A DNA stretch of 64,000 nucleotides from Mesorhizobium australicum (GTDB taxonomy: Bacteria > Pseudomonadota > Alphaproteobacteria > Rhizobiales > Rhizobiaceae), in assembly GCF_900177325.1 (NCBI RefSeq), contig NZ_FXBL01000004.1, positions 1,860,001 through 1,924,000 of the forward strand. Reading direction: 5' to 3'. Every line of letters starts with the position of its first letter. Positions within the stretch are counted from its first letter, which is position 1. A program made the position numbers and the translations under genes. Shown here piece by piece: positions 60,233 through 64,000 of this stretch. The notes under the pieces were generated by a model. That model was not told the origin of the DNA. It worked only from the letters and a program-made list of their open reading frames with translations, and searched no databases.

Positions 60233-61284
60233 AGATCCTTTTGGCAGGCGGCGCGGGCTTTATCGGGTCCGCAGTAGTGCGGCTGGCTGTGACTCGGGGC
60301 TATCAGGCGGGGAATGTCGGCGCGTTAACCTATGCTGCTTGCCTCGCCAATGTGGCTTGCCTGACAGATAGCCGGCTTTACGCCTTCGAGCAGGCGGATA
60401 TCCGCGACCGCGCGGCGCTGGAGCTCATCATTGCTGCCCATCAACCCGATATCGTGATGCAGCTGGCGGCCGAATCCCATGTCAACCGCTCGATTGACGG
60501 ACCCGCCGATTTTATCGAGACCAATATCATGGGCACCTTCAATATGCCGGAAGCGGCGCGCAAATGCTGGGGCGCGCGAGGCACTTCAGAGGGTCTCCGC
60601 TTTCACCACATCTCGACCGACGAGGTCCTCGGCTCATTGCCCGCCGACCCCGCGCTGAAGTTCACGGAAGCCACGCCATACGATCCGCGCAGCCGCTATT
60701 CCGCCTCTAAGGCCAGCTCGGATCGCCTAGTGCGCGCCTGGTTCGAGACTTATGGCTTGCCGGTAGTACTGAGCAACTGTTCAAACAATTGCGGGCCCTA
60801 TCATTTTCCGGAGAAACTGATCCCGGTGGTGATCCTGAACGGACTGGCCGGCAAGCCGCTGCCGATCTATGGCGATGGTAGCAACATCCGCGACTGGTTC
60901 TATGTGGAGGATCACGCCGATGCGCTGCTGCTGGTGGCCCAGAAAGGCCAGATTGCGCGCAGTGACAACATCGGTGGTGAGAACGAACGCAGCAACCTAG
61001 AGTTGGTGCAAACGATCTGCAGCATCCTCGACCGGCTGCAGCCCCGCAACAGCGGCCGCTATGCCGAGCTGATCACCTTTGTGACCGATCGCCCCGGCCA
61101 TGACGCCCACTATGCGATTGACCCGAGCCGCATCAGGTCTGAGCTTGGCTGGACGCCCTCTGTCACCGTGGAAGAGGGAATGGAGCATACCGTGCGCTGG
61201 TATATTGAGAACGAGGATTGGTGGCGTCCGCTGCTCTCGCGGCAGGGGGTGGGGATGAGGTTGGGCCAAAGTACCTCTGCTTGA
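60229..61284 (+). CDS. rmlB: dTDP-glucose 4,6-dehydratase with unusual substitutions
   Basis: 351 residues, full length. Rossmann motif LLAGGAGFIGSAVVRLAV, HHISTDEVLGSL with the catalytic Asp/Glu, YSASKASSDRL with Tyr/Lys and LPIYGDGSNIRDWFYVEDHADALLL are present. Several near-invariant positions differ from the family as I know it. The NAD-ribose aspartate of NLDALTYA is glycine (NVGALTYA, G31), SHVDRS is SHVNRS, CSNNYGPY is CSNNCGPY and YNIGG is DNIGG. These look like relaxed selection. It makes dTDP-4-keto-6-deoxyglucose for both rhamnose and the FdtA/FdtB branch, if active. Confidence 0.9.
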   Translation: MKILLAGGAGFIGSAVVRLAVTRGYQAGNVGALTYAACLANVACLTDSRLYAFEQADIRDRAALELIIAAHQPDIVMQLAAESHVNRSIDGPADFIETNIMGTFNMPEAARKCWGARGTSEGLRFHHISTDEVLGSLPADPALKFTEATPYDPRSRYSASKASSDRLVRAWFETYGLPVVLSNCSNNCGPYHFPEKLIPVVILNGLAGKPLPIYGDGSNIRDWFYVEDHADALLLVAQKGQIARSDNIGGENERSNLELVQTICSILDRLQPRNSGRYAELITFVTDRPGHDAHYAIDPSRIRSELGWTPSVTVEEGMEHTVRWYIENEDWWRPLLSRQGVGMRLGQSTSA

Positions 61285-61338
61285 ACCGAATCAAGATGGG
61301 GTGAACGCAACAACTGTCTTTCGAGTTAGGAATAACGA

Positions 61339-62175
61339 ATGTTGATTGCAAACATTGAAAGCGTCGCACGCTTCCTTCGCTGTTACCTGCACATCTTTCT
61401 TAGAATCATGAGAAAAAAGCCGATAAGATATATACGAATAACACCTTGGTTTTCTTTTTTAAAATATGTAGTATTATTTGATATGAAGAATCTCACGTTT
61501 TTTAATCTTCATATTCGCTCAAGAACAGAGAGTATTGTAGTTGATCAGATACTTGTAGAGCGATGCTATGACACTAGTGAAATGCGGAGGCACGGTGAAA
61601 TCGTTCGCAGATATGATGAAATAGTTCAATCGGGAAAATTACCATTTATTCTTGACTGTGGAGGAAATATTGGGATATCGGCGCGATGGTTCAGCGAACA
61701 GTTCACAGAAGCAAAAATTGCTTGCGTCGAGCCTAGCTTTAAGAATATTGCTTTAGCTAACCTTAATGCACCAAATGCAGATATGATTCAGGGCGCGGTT
61801 GGGTCAGATGCCGGAATTTGTGAGATTTCCAACCCCGACGCTAATTCCTGGGCATTTCAGGTGAGTATAGGGTACGGAAGTATTCCCGTTCTTTCCGTCG
61901 AGGACGTGCTGAGGCGGTATCCAAAAGAAGAATTCACACCATTTATTATAAAGATAGACATAGAAGGTTTCGAGGAGGATCTCTTTTCAAGAAATACTGA
62001 GTGGATCACTGATTTCTTCGTGATTATTGTCGAGTTGCATGATTGGTTGTTACCCAATAAGGCAACGTCTCAAAATTTTCTAAAGTCGATTTCTCAAGAG
62101 AGGCGTGACTTCATACTAAGTGGCGAGAATATTTTTAGCATTCAATGTGCCCGGCAGATGGCGATAAATCGATGA
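61339..62175 (+). CDS. FkbM-family methyltransferase
   Basis: 278 residues, strikingly AT-rich compared with both neighbours. SAM-binding region: GKLPFILDCGGNIGISARWFSEQFTEAKIACVEPSFKNIALANLN, then VLSVEDVLRRYPKEEFTPFIIKIDIEGFEEDLF, the FkbM pattern with D-I-E-G. It probably O-methylates a sugar of the polymer. It is wedged between rmlB and rmlD, whose usual adjacency it interrupts. Its stop overlaps the rmlD ATG at 62172. Confidence 0.87.
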   Translation: MLIANIESVARFLRCYLHIFLRIMRKKPIRYIRITPWFSFLKYVVLFDMKNLTFFNLHIRSRTESIVVDQILVERCYDTSEMRRHGEIVRRYDEIVQSGKLPFILDCGGNIGISARWFSEQFTEAKIACVEPSFKNIALANLNAPNADMIQGAVGSDAGICEISNPDANSWAFQVSIGYGSIPVLSVEDVLRRYPKEEFTPFIIKIDIEGFEEDLFSRNTEWITDFFVIIVELHDWLLPNKATSQNFLKSISQERRDFILSGENIFSIQCARQMAINR

Positions 62176-63058
62176 TTCAGCATAAGGCAGGTTCCATGCT
62201 GGTCTTTGGCCGAAGCGGTCAGGTCGCAACAGAACTGCAGCGACTAAACGATGTAGTGGCGCTGGGACGCGATCAGGTTGATCTCTTGTATCCGGCCGCC
62301 TGTGCTGCGGTCGTGCGCGCCCACCGCCCCCGAGCCGTGATCAATGCCGCTGCCTATACCGGCGTCGATGCCGCAGAGGAGGACGAAGCGATGGCCACAG
62401 TGATCAACGCCAACGCCCCCGCGGCTATGGCTCGGGCCTGCGCGGCGCTGGATGTCCCTTTCGTGCATATCTCGACCGACTATGTATTTGCCGGCACTGG
62501 CAGTCAGTCTTGGACGCCTGATGACAGCGTCGACCCCCAAAACGCATATGGCCGCAGCAAGCTGGCGGGCGAAGAGGCGATCCGTGCGGTGGGTGGCCGC
62601 TATGCCATCATGTGCACCTCTTGGGTGTTTTGCGCCCATGGCGGCAATTTCGTCAAGACCATGCTGAGCTTGTCGGAAAGCGGCGCCAGCTTACGCGTGG
62701 TGGACGACCAGATCGGTGCCCCACCCCCGTCCGCGCGGTTGCCGCAGCCTGCCTCAACATCGCCGATCAACTGGGCCAAAGCCCCACTAAATCGGGCACA
62801 TATCACTTCAGCGGAGCGCCCGATACCAACTCGTGCGATTCCGCCCGCGCGATCCTTGCCATGGCCAAGCGCGCCACCATCGTCCAGCAGATTGCCACCG
62901 CTGACTATCCCACGCCAGCCGCGCGGCCGCTGAATTCGCGGCTGGATTGTCGCCAGACCGAACAGGCCTTTGGGTTAGCCCGCCCCGATTGGCGCAAAGC
63001 GCTGACCGACGTCATTCACGAGTTGGAGCAGCAGATATGTGCACTCGAAAATGAATAA
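62172..63058 (+). pseudogene. rmlD: dTDP-4-dehydrorhamnose reductase, frameshifted
   Basis: From ATG 62172 (or 62196, MLVFGRSGQVATELQ) the frame encodes AVINAAAYTGVDAAEEDEAM, VPFVHISTDYVFAG, PQNAYGRSKLAGEEAIRAVGGRYAIMCTSWVF and VKTMLSLSESGASLRVVDDQIGAP. There it leaves the correct frame at the C-rich run near 62720-62727. The remainder continues one base shifted: PVRAVAAACLNIADQL, GTYHFSGAPDTNS, NSRLDCRQTEQAFGLARPDWRKALTDVI to TAA 63056-63058. A one-base loss in a CCCC run explains it. It may be a true lesion, a slippage-switchable site, or a sequencing error. Confidence 0.88.
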
Positions 63059-63248
63059 TCTTGGCAGGTGGGTTGGGCACGCGGCTTCACCCGATCGCCA
63101 TGGGTATCTCGAAACAGCTTTTGTCGATCTACGACAATCCGATGGTCTATTACCCGCTGACGGTGCTAATGCTGGCGGGCATCCGCAATATCTTGATAAT
63201 CACCACCCCGCATGACCAAGAGCAATTCCAGCGCGCGCTTGGCGATGG
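63051..63248 (+). pseudogene. rmlA: Glucose-1-phosphate thymidylyltransferase, truncated by IS66
   Basis: Only the N-terminal about 65 codons remain: [63 protein letters not shown]. The normal ATG (63051, MN...) is out of frame with TTG 63061 (LAGG), indicating loss of a few bases in the first codons. The gene is cut at 63248, where GTAACCGC of the IS66 end begins. Full-length RmlA has about 290 residues, so no enzyme can be made from this locus. Confidence 0.9.
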
Positions 63249-64000
63249 GTAACCGCTGTTCTCAGGCCACGGCCTTGAGTGGCGCGGGGGCATAGGCCCA
63301 GGGCAGCAGGTCGTCGAGCTGGCTTTGCGGATGGCCTGCAACGATGAGGGTGATGACGTCGGCGAGGTAGGCGTACGGGTCGACACTGTTGAGTTTCGCG
63401 GTTTCTACGAGCGAGGCGATGGTCGCCCAGTGCTCGCCACCGCCGTCGGAACCGGCGAAGAGCGCATTCTTCCGATTGAGGGCGATTGGCCTGATCGAGC
63501 GTTCGACGACGTTGGAGTCGATCTCGACGCGGCCGTCGTCGAGGAAGCGACCAAGTCCGGCCCAGCGCGAGAGCGGGTAGCGGATTGCTTCGGCGAGCTT
63601 GCTCTTCTGGCTGATCAGGGCGAGCTTCTCGCGCAGCCATGGCTGGAGGGTATCGATGACGGGGCGGCTTCTTTCCTGGCGGGCGGTGCGCCGCTCTTCG
63701 GGCGAGCGTCCCCGTATCTCGCTCTCGATCTTGTAGAGTTCGGCGATGCGCTGGAGCGCCTCCGTGGCGATCGGCGCAGGTCCGGACTGGGCCAGTTCGT
63801 AGAAGCGTCGACGGACATGCGCCCAGCAGAACGCCAGGCTCACGGCATTGCGCTCGGCCAACGCCCGGTATCCGGCGTAGCCGTCGACTTGCAGGATTCC
63901 GACGAAGCCCTGAAGGTGCCGCAGTGGCTGTTCGGCCTTGCGGTCGGGCGCATAGAGATAGGCGACGCCAGGTGGAGCGATCCCGCCCCAGGGGCGATCG
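63249..64000. mobile_element. IS66-family element, left end (continues beyond window)
   Basis: GTAACCGCTG at 63249 matches the usual GTAA-type end of IS66 elements and abuts the interrupted rmlA. IS66 makes 8-bp target duplications, so GGCGATGG (63241-63248) is the predicted left copy; the right copy is outside the window. Only the tnpC distal part lies within the window. Confidence 0.8.
63262..64000 (-). CDS. tnpC: IS66-family transposase TnpC, C-terminal part (partial)
   Basis: The frame is open from the window edge (64000) leftwards to the stop at 63262, about 245 codons. PWGGIAPPGVAYLYAPDRKAEQPL, GILQVDGYAGYRAL with a catalytic aspartate, LAFCWAHVRRRFYEL, RYPLSRWAGLGRFLDDGRVEIDSNVVERSIRPIALNRKNALFAGSDGGGEHWA with the catalytic glutamate and the C-terminal TnpC motif AYLADVITLIVAGHPQSQLDDLLPWAY are intact. 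The 5' end of the gene and tnpA/tnpB lie outside. Confidence 0.92.
   Translation of the reverse strand, partial: DRPWGGIAPPGVAYLYAPDRKAEQPLRHLQGFVGILQVDGYAGYRALAERNAVSLAFCWAHVRRRFYELAQSGPAPIATEALQRIAELYKIESEIRGRSPEERRTARQERSRPVIDTLQPWLREKLALISQKSKLAEAIRYPLSRWAGLGRFLDDGRVEIDSNVVERSIRPIALNRKNALFAGSDGGGEHWATIASLVETAKLNSVDPYAYLADVITLIVAGHPQSQLDDLLPWAYAPAPLKAVA

Noticed and set aside
1..64000. CRISPR arrays, tRNA or rRNA genes, phage structural genes
   Set aside because: I saw no regularly spaced repeats with unique spacers, no tRNA-like cloverleaf with conserved TTCRA arm and no rRNA sequence. The only tandem repeats are the AC tract and the 12-mers described.

Overview
GC-rich alphaproteobacterial DNA, most likely from a Hyphomicrobiales (Rhizobiales) member of the Mesorhizobium/Phyllobacteriaceae type. 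The evidence is a MucR/Ros regulator, DUF736, DUF2840, DUF2493 and ArdC-type proteins, a DUF6499/DUF2285 pair, a TraF-type signal peptidase, a DUF3363 relaxase and many rhizobial insertion-sequence families. The genus is an inference. The whole window looks like accessory DNA: an integrative/conjugative element (ICE) or plasmid segment followed by a surface-polysaccharide locus, with heavy IS traffic.

Layout. (1) 1-5.5 kb is eroded mobile-element DNA: an IS3 remnant, two decayed GNAT-toxin relics either side of an intact mucR-like gene, an ArdC-like antirestriction gene, a LysR fragment, an IS481 remnant and a 5'-truncated DUF2493 gene. (2) 5.8-16.5 kb is cargo: an ehuBCDA-like amino-acid ABC transporter with a DoeB-like N-acyl-diamino-acid deacylase on the + strand; a minus-strand luxR-luxI quorum-sensing operon that continues into an OmpR-like regulator and a GNAT; then a threonine-synthase paralogue facing a two-gene unit of GHMP (threonine-kinase-like) kinase and a cysteine-synthase-like PLP enzyme. 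(3) 17-18.2 kb has a VapBC-type toxin-antitoxin pair. (4) 18.9-26.9 kb is an ICE-type regulatory and transfer block: DUF736, an XRE repressor, DUF6499 and DUF2285 in overlapping +1 frames, an AlpA/RdfS-like excisionase, RepA, DUF2840, TraF, a second DUF736, a VirB1-like transglycosylase and a relaxase. No integrase, att site or type IV secretion genes are visible. (5) 27-30.7 kb is transposon debris. (6) 31.7-63.2 kb is an exopolysaccharide/O-antigen cluster: initiating glycosylphosphotransferase, galE, a decayed NusG-like antiterminator, a nested IS block, an EPS-type MarR regulator, FdtA/FdtB-type 3-amino-3,6-dideoxyhexose genes, wzx, wzy, seven glycosyltransferases, acyltransferases, unusual kinases and an rml set in which rmlA and rmlD are broken. 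It ends in an IS66 element inserted in rmlA.

Most interesting system. The DUF6499/DUF2285 pair has the organisation of the FseA excision activator of ICEMlSymR7A, which is made by programmed +1 ribosomal frameshifting. A TTT-C slip candidate sits exactly where the frames should join. An RdfS-like gene follows behind a large dyad. A word (ATTCCGGCATA) lies in dyads upstream of both luxI and the fseA-like gene. Together these suggest a quorum-sensing-controlled excision circuit. Separately, the ThrC paralogue, GHMP kinase and PLP enzyme next to luxRI look like an undescribed pathway to a beta-substituted amino acid.
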